Shown piece after piece: positions 26,815 to 35,549 of a stretch of DNA of 64,000 bases; position 1 is the stretch's first letter, and each line of letters begins with the position of its first letter. Below the pieces are notes generated by a model that had not been told where the DNA came from, did no database searches, and was given only the letters and a program-made list of their open reading frames with translations. The DNA is from Acidobacteriota bacterium (lineage in GTDB: Bacteria > Acidobacteriota > Terriglobia > Bryobacterales > Bryobacteraceae): positions 1 to 64,000 of the forward strand of contig JAFKEE010000026.1 of the NCBI GenBank assembly GCA_017307505.1, written 5' to 3'. The translations under genes were made by a program, and so were the position numbers.

Positions 26815-28014
26815 ATGAAGCCAGATTTCCAGCGAATCGCTTACTGGTCCGCACTCGGAGCGGCCGCCGCCTGTGCGGTCTCTATCGCCGCGTGGCAGGT
26901 GCTGCTGGGCCTTGCCCTGGCCGCGATGCTGCTGGGGCGTTTGCCGTGGCGGGTGCCGCGATACTGGCAGGCGCTGGCTCTCTTCGCCGTCTGGACGCTG
27001 CTGTCGGTCGCGTTCAGCGATGCTCCGCGGGCCGGCATGCCGCAGATTAAGAAGTTTTACGCCTGGCTGACGCTGTTTGCGGTGCTCACCGCTCTCCAGA
27101 AGGTGCGGGATGTCTACTGGCTGGCGGTCGCGTGGCTGGCGGGCGGGACGCTTTCGGCGCTCGACGGGCTGCGGCAGTTCGGGATGAAGTGGGCGAAGGC
27201 GTCGGCCGCCGGTAAGGACTTTTACACGGCTTATGTAGCTGATCGGATTACAGGCTTCAACAGCCACTGGATGACATTCAGCGGGCAGATGATGATTGTG
27301 CTGCTGCTGTGCCTGGCGCTGTGGTTCTGGGGCCGGCCGGAAAAGCGTCTGCGCTGGGCGTTTGCGCTGTGCCTGCCGCTGGTTGCGCTGGCTCTGTTAC
27401 TCGCCTTTACACGGGGTATGTGGATTGCGACAGGTGTAGGGGCTCTCTACCTGCTGTGGTGTTGGAAGCGGTGGACGGTGGCACTGGTGCCGGTGCTGGC
27501 CTTGGCCGCGTTCCTGCTGGGGCCGGCGGCGCTGAAGGACCGCGTGATGTCCCTGGTGAAGCCGCACGGCCAGATGGATTCGAACGACCACCGCAAGTAT
27601 GTCTTCCGGACCGGGATCGAGATGATCAAGGCCCACCCCTGGTTCGGCCTGGGACCGCAACGAGTGGGTGCCCACTTCAAGGAGTACATTCCGGCCGATC
27701 TGCCCAAGACGCTGCCGGAGGGTTACTACGAGCACCTGCACAACATCTACATCCACTTTGCCGCAGAGCGCGGGCTGCCTGCGATGTTGGCGGTGATCTT
27801 CTTCTTCGCCGCCACCCTGTGGGACTGGCTGCGCCGGTTGCGGCAGGGGGTAGGGGAGGCGGAATGGGTGTTGCGCGGGGGTGTGGCTGTGCTGATCGGG
27901 GTCCTGGTGGCCGGCTGTTTTGAGTACAACCTGGGGGATAGCGAGATTCTGGGGATGACTTTGGCGGCGGTGGGCGCGGTGAGCGGCGTTGCGCGCTCGT
28001 CGTCCATTTCCTGA
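26815..28014 (+). CDS. O-antigen ligase/polymerase-like membrane protein
   Basis: A 399-residue protein with about ten TM helices. The periplasmic loop around 250-305 (DSNDHRKYVFRTGIEMIKAH, then PWFGLGPQRVG and HLHNIYIHFAAERGLPAM) is the Wzy_C signature of the O-antigen ligase/polymerase family. It would ligate or polymerise lipid-linked glycans in the periplasm, fitting the glycosyltransferase cluster at 16892-21330. Whether it is a WaaL ligase or a Wzy polymerase cannot be told from sequence. Confidence 0.88.
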   Translation: MKPDFQRIAYWSALGAAAACAVSIAAWQVLLGLALAAMLLGRLPWRVPRYWQALALFAVWTLLSVAFSDAPRAGMPQIKKFYAWLTLFAVLTALQKVRDVYWLAVAWLAGGTLSALDGLRQFGMKWAKASAAGKDFYTAYVADRITGFNSHWMTFSGQMMIVLLLCLALWFWGRPEKRLRWAFALCLPLVALALLLAFTRGMWIATGVGALYLLWCWKRWTVALVPVLALAAFLLGPAALKDRVMSLVKPHGQMDSNDHRKYVFRTGIEMIKAHPWFGLGPQRVGAHFKEYIPADLPKTLPEGYYEHLHNIYIHFAAERGLPAMLAVIFFFAATLWDWLRRLRQGVGEAEWVLRGGVAVLIGVLVAGCFEYNLGDSEILGMTLAAVGAVSGVARSSSIS

Positions 28015-28056
28015 CAACGGTATCCTGATCAGGAGGGGCTCGTCCCCAAGGAATTC

Positions 28057-29265
28057 ATGTCAGTGCCTCATATTCTTGTGATCGGCGGCGGAGCCGTAGG
28101 TTTGGCCTCAGCGGTCCGGATTCTGCAGCGGATGCCGGACGCCCGGCTGACCCTGCTGGAGAAGGAAGAAGGCGTCGGCCGCCATCAGACCGGCAACAAC
28201 TCGGGTGTCATGCATTGCGGACTGGCTTACCGGCCCGGAACCGCCAAGGCGCGGCTGGCGGTGCGCGGCATCCGGCAGTTGACCGAGTACTGCCAGGAGA
28301 AGTCGATCCGGCACGAAGTGTGCGGCAAGCTGGTGGTGGCTTCGAAGCAGGAGCAGATTCCGCGCCTGCAGAACCTGTTGGAGCGCGGCACGGCCAACGG
28401 GCTGCGCGGCCTGGAGATTCTGGATCCGCCGCGGATGCGTGAGCTGGAGCCCCATGTCGGAGGGCTGGCCGGGCTGCGGGTGCCGGAAGAGGGCATCGTC
28501 GACTACCCGCTGGTGTGCGAAACGCTGGCCGCCGATATTCAGGCGCGCGGCGGGTCCGTCGAGTGCGGCGCCGGAGTGCGCAGCCTGACTTACCGGGGCG
28601 GGGAATGGATCGCACAAACCGGTCGCGGCGAGTTTAAAGGCGGGTACGTCGTGAGTTGTGCGGGTCTGCAGGCGGACCGTGTCGCGAAGCTGGCCGGAGA
28701 ACGGCCGGAAGTGAAGATCGTGCCTTTCCGGGGCGACTACTACAAACTCAAACCGGAGAAGGAGTACCTGGTCCGCAACCTGATTTATCCCGTGGCTGAC
28801 CCGGCTTTCCCGTTCCTGGGTGTGCATTTTACGCGCATGATCGCGGGTGGGATTGAAGCGGGTCCAAATGCCGTGCTTTCCCTCAAGCGCGAGGGTTATA
28901 CGCGGACCTCGTTCGATCTGCGCGACGCGGCGGATGCCCTGACGTTCATCGGGCTGTGGCGCTTCCTGGGTAAACATTTTTCCATGTGCACGGCGGAGGT
29001 GCGCCGCTCGTTCAGCAAGCAGCTCTTCTGCGCCTCCCTGCAGACCCTGGTGCCGGAGGTTCAGCCGGACGACCTGCTGGAAGCGGGCGCCGGAGTTCGA
29101 GCGCAAGCCATGAAGCCGGAAGGATCGCTGGTGGAGGATTTCGAGATCATCGTCCGGCAGAACGCGGTGCATGTGTTGAATGCGCCGAGTCCGGCCGCCA
29201 CGGCCAGCCTGGCGATCGGGGAAGAAGTTGCTGACCGGCTCTGCACAGTCGTGAAGGGGGGATAG
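28057..29265 (+). CDS. lhgO: L-2-hydroxyglutarate oxidase
   Basis: A 402-residue FAD-dependent oxidoreductase of the DAO fold. The dinucleotide-binding motif is IGGGAVGLASA near residues 9-19. HQTGNNSGVMHCGLAYRPG, PFRGDYYKLKP and the C-terminal SPAATASLAIG are hallmarks of the LhgO family, which oxidises L-2-hydroxyglutarate to 2-oxoglutarate. AAGGA lies a few bases before the ATG. Length is normal. Confidence 0.95.
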   Translation: MSVPHILVIGGGAVGLASAVRILQRMPDARLTLLEKEEGVGRHQTGNNSGVMHCGLAYRPGTAKARLAVRGIRQLTEYCQEKSIRHEVCGKLVVASKQEQIPRLQNLLERGTANGLRGLEILDPPRMRELEPHVGGLAGLRVPEEGIVDYPLVCETLAADIQARGGSVECGAGVRSLTYRGGEWIAQTGRGEFKGGYVVSCAGLQADRVAKLAGERPEVKIVPFRGDYYKLKPEKEYLVRNLIYPVADPAFPFLGVHFTRMIAGGIEAGPNAVLSLKREGYTRTSFDLRDAADALTFIGLWRFLGKHFSMCTAEVRRSFSKQLFCASLQTLVPEVQPDDLLEAGAGVRAQAMKPEGSLVEDFEIIVRQNAVHVLNAPSPAATASLAIGEEVADRLCTVVKGG

Positions 29266-29286
29266 CCCCGCGAAGGGCCATCCCCC
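29257..29286. terminator. Hairpin between convergent genes
   Basis: GGGGGAT (29257-29263) pairs with ATCCCCC (29280-29286), and the inner GCCC (29265-29268) with GGGC (29275-29278) after one mismatch; the loop is six bases. The stem includes the lhgO stop codon. There is no T-run, so it may block transcription or protect 3' ends of lhgO and the SPFH gene. Confidence 0.5.
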
Positions 29287-29298
29287 GGTTCTACGGCA

Positions 29299-31092
29299 TC
29301 AGTTCTTCCTGGCGAGCTGGCTGGCCAGGAGCGCGACCAGAGCCTCGGAAGCCGTGGCGTTCGCGCCGCCACCGGCGACCATGACATCGGGCGTCAGGCG
29401 GATGCCCTTTTCGGCGAGCGCCGTGAAGATCTGCAACAGGCCGTAGTACTCACCCATCGCCTCCACGCCTTTGCGGGCGGCTTCGGCGCGAGCCAGACCG
29501 ACAGCCTGAATGGCCGTGGCTTCGTTGGAACCCTTGATGGCTAGGATCTCGGCCTCGGCCGTACCGCGGCGGCGGATGGCCTCGGCTTCACCGTTGGCGC
29601 GGGTCGACATGGCGGACGAATCGCCTTCCGCCTGCCGGACCGTGGCCTGCGCCTTGCGTTGGGCGATGAGGATGTTCTGTTCCTCGTTCACGAGTTCGCG
29701 CTGCTTCTCGGCCAGGGCTTTTTCGGCTTCGAGGGTCTTGCGCGTCTCCTGCGCCAGGCGCTCGGCGTCGTAGGTCTTCTTCTGCTCCTCGGCGATCTTG
29801 CGCGCGATGAGGGTATCCATCAGCGAAGGAGGCGGCGTGATGTCGCCGATCAGGCTGTCGACACTCTGGACGTCGTATTCGGAGATGGCGCGGCTGATGT
29901 GTTCGCGCGCTTCCTTCTGGCGCTCCGAACGGGCCGACAGGAAGTCGAGAACCGTGTAGTTCTGGGCGCTGTTGCGGAAGTAGTTTCCGACCAGCGGTTC
30001 CAGCACCTGGTTCACGAGATTGCGGACGGAGCCCACACGGCTGATCACCCAGGGCGCTTTGGTGGCGCCGATGTTGATGATCTGGCTGACGTCGAGGTTG
30101 AACGTAAAACCGTCTCGCGAGCGCACGGTAATGGTGGAGAGTTTCTCGTCCAGTTTGTGCGCTTCGCTGCGGGCGTTGGCCCAGTTCAGCACGATGTTGG
30201 TGGTCGGCACCAGTTCGATGCGCAGGCACTCCATGTTCAGGGGGTGTTTGCCGGGGTAGAGGGGCTCACACCAGACGCCCTTGCCGCCGCGAGGCACGAT
30301 ATTGCCGTGCGTGAACGACTCGCCCGAGATGTCCTTTTCGTCGCTGCCGACGAAGCTGACGACGACGCCGACGTAGCCGATGGGGACCTCGAAGAGGTCG
30401 GCCAGCCGCACTTCGACAAACCACGGATTCAGGTTGAACTGGCCGGCCATGATGATCTGCTCCTGCAGACCGCGATGGCCGCCCGCCTGGATGAACGCGT
30501 CAGGATCCTGGAAGTTGGCATGCCCGTCGACGACGGGGGCGGCCATCTGTCCTTTCGGCATCGGAGCGCCGTCCATCGCTGTCACGATGGCCACCTTGTC
30601 GGGCGGGACGTTGGTGATGTCGCTCTTGAAGACGTCGAACAGGACGAGGTTGATGCGGTACATGCCGGCGGTGAGGACCGCGGCCTGTTTGCCCTTCTGC
30701 CCGCCATTGCGCAGGAACGCTTCGGCGTCCTGGAAGTTGTCGCAGGGGACTTTGCGGGCGAGGATCCGGTCCATCGGAAGGAGTTGGCCGTCCTTGGCGA
30801 GAACCAGGCCGATTTTGCCGGGTTCAATCGTGAGAATGGGGCGCTTATCAATGCGGTACTTCCAGGGCCAGTACCACAGGTGGAGTCCGGGGGCGAGGGT
30901 GCGAGCCTGGTAGCCGGCTTCGCCTTCGAGGGCGACGATGCGGCCCTGCGGCAGATCCTTCGACCCGAACTTCTTCACAATGTGGCCGACCTGGTCTTCC
31001 CGGATCAGCACCCAACCGAGCAGAAATTTGCTGAGCACCACAACGCTGAACATGATCAGCGCTGTTACGAGGTACGGAACATACGCGGACAT
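29299..31092 (-). CDS. SPFH/flotillin-like membrane-anchored protein
   Basis: A 597-residue protein with one N-terminal TM helix (ALIMFSVVVLSKFLLGWVLI). Four related segments follow, starting near 31 (REDQVGHIVKKFG), 89 (IEPGKIGLVLAKDG), 162 (VPPDKVAIVTAMDG) and 236 (VPIGYVGVVVSFVG), each of the type seen at the start of an SPFH domain. The core SPFH part and a long coiled coil (~410-530, rich in AEA/EKQRE) end in a hydrophobic C-terminus. SPFH proteins form membrane-associated rings. AAGGAG is 7 nt before the ATG. Repetition of the entry segment is unusual. Confidence 0.88.
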   Translation of the reverse strand: MSAYVPYLVTALIMFSVVVLSKFLLGWVLIREDQVGHIVKKFGSKDLPQGRIVALEGEAGYQARTLAPGLHLWYWPWKYRIDKRPILTIEPGKIGLVLAKDGQLLPMDRILARKVPCDNFQDAEAFLRNGGQKGKQAAVLTAGMYRINLVLFDVFKSDITNVPPDKVAIVTAMDGAPMPKGQMAAPVVDGHANFQDPDAFIQAGGHRGLQEQIIMAGQFNLNPWFVEVRLADLFEVPIGYVGVVVSFVGSDEKDISGESFTHGNIVPRGGKGVWCEPLYPGKHPLNMECLRIELVPTTNIVLNWANARSEAHKLDEKLSTITVRSRDGFTFNLDVSQIINIGATKAPWVISRVGSVRNLVNQVLEPLVGNYFRNSAQNYTVLDFLSARSERQKEAREHISRAISEYDVQSVDSLIGDITPPPSLMDTLIARKIAEEQKKTYDAERLAQETRKTLEAEKALAEKQRELVNEEQNILIAQRKAQATVRQAEGDSSAMSTRANGEAEAIRRRGTAEAEILAIKGSNEATAIQAVGLARAEAARKGVEAMGEYYGLLQIFTALAEKGIRLTPDVMVAGGGANATASEALVALLASQLARKN

Positions 31093-31302
31093 AACTTACT
31101 CCTTAAGCGGACTCTGGATCAAAACTATATGGGGGATTCCTTGCGCGGCGGCAGCCGGACGGCTGCGCTCTATGGCAAGGTTTCAAGGTAGGTCATCGAC
31201 TTGGTGGACCAGCCCGGGGGGACTGCCTCCATCAGCAATATACTCCCACTTGAAGCGGTTTGTTCCAGAAATCGGAAGGAAATCGGAAGGTAGGTAGAGT
31301 TT

Positions 31303-31710
31303 TTATTTTCCGCGTGGGAAGAATGCGGTGATCGGCAGGAGGAGAAAGCTGGCCACCCAGACATAGAAACCGGGCAATACCCGAAGAATGGCGGTTTTGG
31401 TGACGTTTCCTTCATCGGCGGGCAGTTCCCGGCCGAGGTCGGAGAACACGGTGCAGGCGAGGGCCACGGCCAGAACTCCGGCGATGGCGGCCGCCGTGGG
31501 TTTGCGGAGCGCGATGAGTAGCAATCCCAATAGCCACAAGGGGTTGGCGTACCAGCCCAGCACACCGGCGAAGATTCCTGACCAGCCTACCGCCAAAGCC
31601 CGCAGGCCGAGCATGATGTCATCGGGGGAGCCGGTTTTGCGAAAGGCGAGGGCCGGCAGGCAGCACGCGATGGCGTAAAGGCCCAGACTCGCCAGTAAGC
31701 CGCTCTTCAT
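31303..31710 (-). CDS. Small integral membrane protein, unknown function
   Basis: A 135-residue protein with about four TM helices (for example LLASLGLYAIACCLPALAF and LLGLLLIALRKPTAAAIAGV). I recognise no family. It lies 39 bp downstream of another membrane protein gene in the same direction, probably as one transcript. The 210 bp between its stop and the SPFH start contain no other gene that I can support. Confidence 0.65.
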   Translation of the reverse strand: MKSGLLASLGLYAIACCLPALAFRKTGSPDDIMLGLRALAVGWSGIFAGVLGWYANPLWLLGLLLIALRKPTAAAIAGVLAVALACTVFSDLGRELPADEGNVTKTAILRVLPGFYVWVASFLLLPITAFFPRGK

Positions 31711-31749
31711 CCCCGGTATTGTAACCGAGGGCCCGGGCGGCGTAGTTCC

Positions 31750-32265
31750 TCACACCAACAGACCGGCCAGCGCGAGAAGGGCTGCGGCCGTGGAGGCGGC
31801 CCACTTGCCGGTAAAGGGCAACAACACGAGCCCAATCGACAGAACTGCCGCAGCGACGACGAGTTCGACGCCCAGAACGTGGGCGCTGGCCGACTGCAGA
31901 AGACGAACAGCGGTGAATACCGCGGTGACCACGGCGCCTGCTGCCACGGCGGTCCACTTTCCCTGGACGCGCCAGCGGCAGGCGGCGGAGGCCGCTACCT
32001 GCATGCTGAACGGAAAGAACAGACGGCGGTCGCCGGTCCAGTGAAACAGGGCTAGCCAGAAGAGTCCGCTGACCGCGGCCTGCAGCAGGGATCCATTGCC
32101 GTCCTCGCCTGTGCGCAAAGCTACCACCCAAATGGCCGCCATGAGAGCCCAGGGCCAGCCGCCATAGAAGATGGCGAAGCCCAGCAGGAGCAACGCCGCC
32201 AGATATGCCGGGATTGCGTTGAGCAGTGGCTCGGATTGGGCCGGAAGCTGGGTCGTACGTTCCAT
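31750..32265 (-). CDS. Integral membrane protein, unknown function
   Basis: A 171-residue protein with five or six hydrophobic segments. I place the start at the ATG at 32265 (MERTTQLPAQ), because the longer frame starting at 32340 would run into the divergent ACT-domain gene. Apart from general hydrophobicity I see no motif. It is probably co-transcribed with the membrane protein at 31303-31710. Confidence 0.6.
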   Translation of the reverse strand: MERTTQLPAQSEPLLNAIPAYLAALLLLGFAIFYGGWPWALMAAIWVVALRTGEDGNGSLLQAAVSGLFWLALFHWTGDRRLFFPFSMQVAASAACRWRVQGKWTAVAAGAVVTAVFTAVRLLQSASAHVLGVELVVAAAVLSIGLVLLPFTGKWAASTAAALLALAGLLV

Positions 32266-32338
32266 CCAGAATACGATTCCCCAAAAGTACCCGCAGATGG
32301 AATAAATGTGAGGGGTGTCACTCTGGTAGGCTTCGGCC

Positions 32339-32725
32339 ATGGGTCATAGGCTGAAGTTCCGGCATCTGCAGGGCGTTTGGGCGGTCTGCCGCCTGGAGGC
32401 GGCGGCGCCGATTCCGGATTGGGCGGACCGCGGCCGATTTATTTCCATCACGCGAACGCCCGAGGAGTTGTCGGTGGTCTGTCCGGCCGACCAGGTGCCG
32501 GACGGGATTCGCGCACAGGCCGGTTGGGCGTGCCTGCAACTGGCGGGGCCGTTCGATTTCGCATTGACCGGGATCCTTGCGTCCTTCCTGCTGCCTCTGG
32601 CGGAGGCGGAGGTGCCGATCTTCGCGCTGTCGACATTCGACACCGACTGGGTATTGATCCCGGAACAACACCTGGCACGGGCGCTGGATGCGCTGCAGGC
32701 AGCCGGCCACCTGCGAATTGATTAG
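32339..32725 (+). CDS. ACT-domain protein (CASTOR-like)
   Basis: A 128-residue protein that looks like two ACT-type modules, similar to small CASTOR/ACT_7 proteins. The first half ends in RTPEELSVVCPADQVP; the second has AGPFDFALTGILASFLLPLA and EVPIFALSTFDTDWVLIPE, the segment typical of the amino-acid-binding half. It may sense an amino acid. Its stop overlaps the end of the convergent GH43-like gene by 4 bp. Confidence 0.8.
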   Translation: MGHRLKFRHLQGVWAVCRLEAAAPIPDWADRGRFISITRTPEELSVVCPADQVPDGIRAQAGWACLQLAGPFDFALTGILASFLLPLAEAEVPIFALSTFDTDWVLIPEQHLARALDALQAAGHLRID

Positions 32726-33750
32726 GGCTTCGGCTGCGGCATCCAGACGCGCACAGGCGAGTTGCGGTCGCACGTGAGTTCGCCGCCCTTGTACAGCAAC
32801 TCCGCGATCTGCAGAACCGTATGGCGCTGCCAAAGCGGATCCTCCGGCCTGGCATCGGCGCCGCCCTGGTGGGTGAAGTAGATGATGTAGGCGCGATCTC
32901 CACTGACCACGACATCGGCGTGCTGGCCCTTGGAGCGATCTGTCGGGGCAGTGCCTGGCTCACGCAGAATCGGCTCCGCCTGGGCCGTCCATTTCGTGGC
33001 GTCCGGGGACGAGTAGACCGCGAGTCCCTTCCAGAAATCGGTGATCATCCAGTAGCGTCCCTGCCAATGGAAGACTTTGGCGCCCTCGCCGGCGCGATCG
33101 TCGATGGCGACGCCGCCGTGGGTCCAGTGAAACAGGTCCGGACTGTTGGCGTAGTAGATGTGGCTCTTGTCGTTTTCGTTCTTGTACCACAGCCGCCACG
33201 TGTTGTCCGCGAGCCGAATCACGGTGGCGTCGATGACGCGTTCCGACGCTAGAGGCAGCCGTTCGCCGTGGTCCCAATGAAGGAGATCCGTGCTGGTGAG
33301 GTGGACGATGTCGCGTGGAGCGTTCCAGTCGGGGAACGTACCGGGGACTACCGAGAGAAACATGTGGTAGGTCTTGCCGTCGTCGATCACGTCCGGAGCC
33401 CACAGTGAGTAGTCCGGCTTCCCGTAGTTGATGTCGGCGACGCCGCGGTATTTCCAGCTGGCTCCGTTGTCGACGGACTCCGCGATGCCGATGCGGGTGC
33501 CATGGACCCAGGCGACACCCGGCAGGCCCTGCACATTGGCGCGGCGGTTCGTGTAGAGCATGAACCAGCGCTTCTCGGCACGATTCCAGACCAGCACCGG
33601 ATCGGCGGCCCCATCGTGGACGGGATCCCGGAAGAGCGGTTTGGCGGCGACCTTGCCCTGTTGCGCGGGCAGCGGTGTCGAGAGAAGGCAGGCGGCGCCG
33701 AGGACGAGCAACAGCGGCTTCGACAGGCGCGGAAAGATCAATGCGTTCAC
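32722..33750 (-). CDS. Secreted GH43-like (five-bladed propeller) protein
   Basis: A 342-residue secreted protein. I start at the GTG at 33750, with AGGA 8 nt upstream, which places a signal peptide (LLLVLGAACLLSTPLPAQ) directly at the N-terminus; the open frame runs 41 codons further. Blades show DPVHDGAADPVLVWN, DYSLWAPDVIDDGKTYHMFL, ERVIDATVIRLADNTWRLWY and FHWQGRYWMITDFW, as in GH43/GH130-type beta-propellers acting on arabinan, xylan or mannosides. The acid residues DPV, PDV and DAT lie in the expected places, but substrate is open. Confidence 0.82.
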   Translation of the reverse strand: MNALIFPRLSKPLLLVLGAACLLSTPLPAQQGKVAAKPLFRDPVHDGAADPVLVWNRAEKRWFMLYTNRRANVQGLPGVAWVHGTRIGIAESVDNGASWKYRGVADINYGKPDYSLWAPDVIDDGKTYHMFLSVVPGTFPDWNAPRDIVHLTSTDLLHWDHGERLPLASERVIDATVIRLADNTWRLWYKNENDKSHIYYANSPDLFHWTHGGVAIDDRAGEGAKVFHWQGRYWMITDFWKGLAVYSSPDATKWTAQAEPILREPGTAPTDRSKGQHADVVVSGDRAYIIYFTHQGGADARPEDPLWQRHTVLQIAELLYKGGELTCDRNSPVRVWMPQPKP

Positions 33751-33817
33751 GCCGACTATCCTACTCCTTCCGATGGGCGAGCCTGCCCGGTGCGCCGCGA
33801 TCAGGGAAACTGGAGGC

Positions 33818-34711
33818 ATGCACCGATTCGGACGGCTCCTCAGTTTTGCGATGCTGCTGCAGTTCTGCACCATGGCTCAGCAACCGGTCTTCTCCTTCGG
33901 GGCGATCGCCGATGTGCAATATGCGGACAAGGAGGACGCGATCGGCCGGCAGTATCGCGTGTCCACGGCGAAGCTGTCTGCGTGCGCCAATCTGCTGAAT
34001 CGGGAGCGGCTGGAGTTCGTGGTGCAGATGGGGGATCTGATCGACGAAGGCGCGGGCAACCTGGAGGTGATCCGCCGGATTTACGGCCAGATTCAGGCTC
34101 CGCGGTATCACGTCCTGGGCAACCACGATTTTACGGTAGGCCGCGCGACCCTGCTGCCGGCGCTGGGTCTGGAGAAGCCTTACTACGAGTTCTCGAAGAA
34201 GGGCTGGACGTTTGTGGTGCTGGATGGCATGAACGAGAGCGTCGCCGGCGGGTGGCCGGAGGGCGATCCGCATGCGGCGGCCGGCCGGGCGTCGCTGGAA
34301 GCGCTAAAGAAGGCCGGTGTCTCGAATGCGCAGACGTGGAATGGCGCCGTGGCCCCAATGCAACGGCAATGGCTGCGGGAGGCTCTTTCACGGGCCGGCG
34401 CGAACGGGCAGCGTGTGATCGTCTTCAGCCACTTCCCCGTGCTGGCCGCATCCTGCCGGCCGGAACATCTGCTGTGGGATCACGAGGAGGTACTGCGGAT
34501 TCTCGAGTCCAGTCCAGCCACGGCTGCTTACATCAACGGCCATGACCACAGGGGCGGAGCCGCGGTTCATGCCGGTATTCCCTACCTCACCTTGCCCGGG
34601 ATGGTGGAGCACGCCGTGAACGAAAGCTGCCAGGTGGTGGATGTGTATCCGGATGCGCTGGTGATGCGCCAGGCTGGTGCGTCGTCGGGCGTGCGCTTTC
34701 CGCTGCGCTAG
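33818..34711 (+). CDS. Secreted metallophosphoesterase, ADPRibase-Mn-like
   Basis: A 297-residue calcineurin-like phosphoesterase with a signal peptide ending near MAQQ. Metal-binding motifs are IADVQYAD (Asp32, Gln34), GDLID (Asp73), GNHDF (102-106), FSHFP and NGHDHRGG. The Gln in ADVQYAD instead of the usual His is the mark of the Mn-dependent ADP-ribose/CDP-alcohol diphosphatase group. It is divergent from the GH43-like gene with 67 bp between starts. Export is unusual for that group, so the substrate may differ. Confidence 0.87.
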   Translation: MHRFGRLLSFAMLLQFCTMAQQPVFSFGAIADVQYADKEDAIGRQYRVSTAKLSACANLLNRERLEFVVQMGDLIDEGAGNLEVIRRIYGQIQAPRYHVLGNHDFTVGRATLLPALGLEKPYYEFSKKGWTFVVLDGMNESVAGGWPEGDPHAAAGRASLEALKKAGVSNAQTWNGAVAPMQRQWLREALSRAGANGQRVIVFSHFPVLAASCRPEHLLWDHEEVLRILESSPATAAYINGHDHRGGAAVHAGIPYLTLPGMVEHAVNESCQVVDVYPDALVMRQAGASSGVRFPLR

Positions 34712-34883
34712 ACGGGAAAGTGCTCGCGAGGAAGTTGTGGACCCGGCGCGAAAAGCAGGTTGGGGAACAGGAGCCGGTCCGGCGAAGGGAAATTCCTTAC
34801 AATTCACTGGCGCCGGGAGAGGCATACACTGAAGCCACAGGGCCTGAATCCAGGCCGAGATTGCCTGGGAAAGCGGATCACCA

Positions 34884-35348
34884 ATGAACGAAGAGCAAGT
34901 GCCGGCGGCGGGGACCATTCTCAACGCCCGTCCTTACCTACGCCTGAGGCGGGCGGCGGCGGCCATCGATTTCTACAAACAGGCGTTCGGCGCGGAGGAG
35001 GTTATGCGGCTGACCGAGCCCGGCGGGCGGATCGGTCACGCGGAAATCCGCATCGGCCCGGCCACCGTGTTCCTGGCTGACGAGTATCCGGAGTACGGGA
35101 TCCGGGGGCCGGAGTCGCTGGGCGGGGCCACCAGCGCGATTCAGTTGCACGTGGATCAGGTCGATGCCATGGTGGAACGGGCCAGCCAGGCGGGCGCGAC
35201 GATCCTGCGTCCCGCGGGCGATGAGTTCTACGGGCAGCGGGCGGCGGTCCTCCGGGACCCGTTCGGGCATGAGTGGATGCTGGCCCAGACCATCGAGGAG
35301 GTTTCCACAGAGGAGATGCAGCGCCGTTTCGAGGAACTGCTGAAGTAG
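34884..35348 (+). CDS. VOC-family glyoxalase-like protein (PhnB type)
   Basis: A 154-residue single VOC-fold protein. The start ARPYLRLRRAAAAIDFYKQA and the end RAAVLRDPFGHEWMLAQ are typical of the PhnB/glyoxalase-like group, which forms dimers with a metal site. Function is not predictable; related proteins act on small electrophiles or bind antibiotics. The 172 bp upstream hold no gene. Confidence 0.9.
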   Translation: MNEEQVPAAGTILNARPYLRLRRAAAAIDFYKQAFGAEEVMRLTEPGGRIGHAEIRIGPATVFLADEYPEYGIRGPESLGGATSAIQLHVDQVDAMVERASQAGATILRPAGDEFYGQRAAVLRDPFGHEWMLAQTIEEVSTEEMQRRFEELLK

Positions 35349-35549
35349 CCTGCCGCAGTTCCCTCAAGCGGGCAAAATGGGCCCTGCCCTGTAACCTTTC
35401 GATAGCAGAGCGCGCATCCACTTAGTGTGCGTTGGGGTCCCCCCTCTTTCCGGAACGCGGCGAGGCTGCGCTCCGCCGGGCGGGTGATGGATGCCAGCGC
35501 AGGTATGCAATTCGAAGCAGCTCATACCAATCGAGAAGGGAATACCAAA

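Noticed and set aside
29659-31191. 510-codon open frame on the plus strand, antisense to the SPFH gene
   Set aside because: The SPFH protein has clear family features and a strong RBS; the antisense frame has none.
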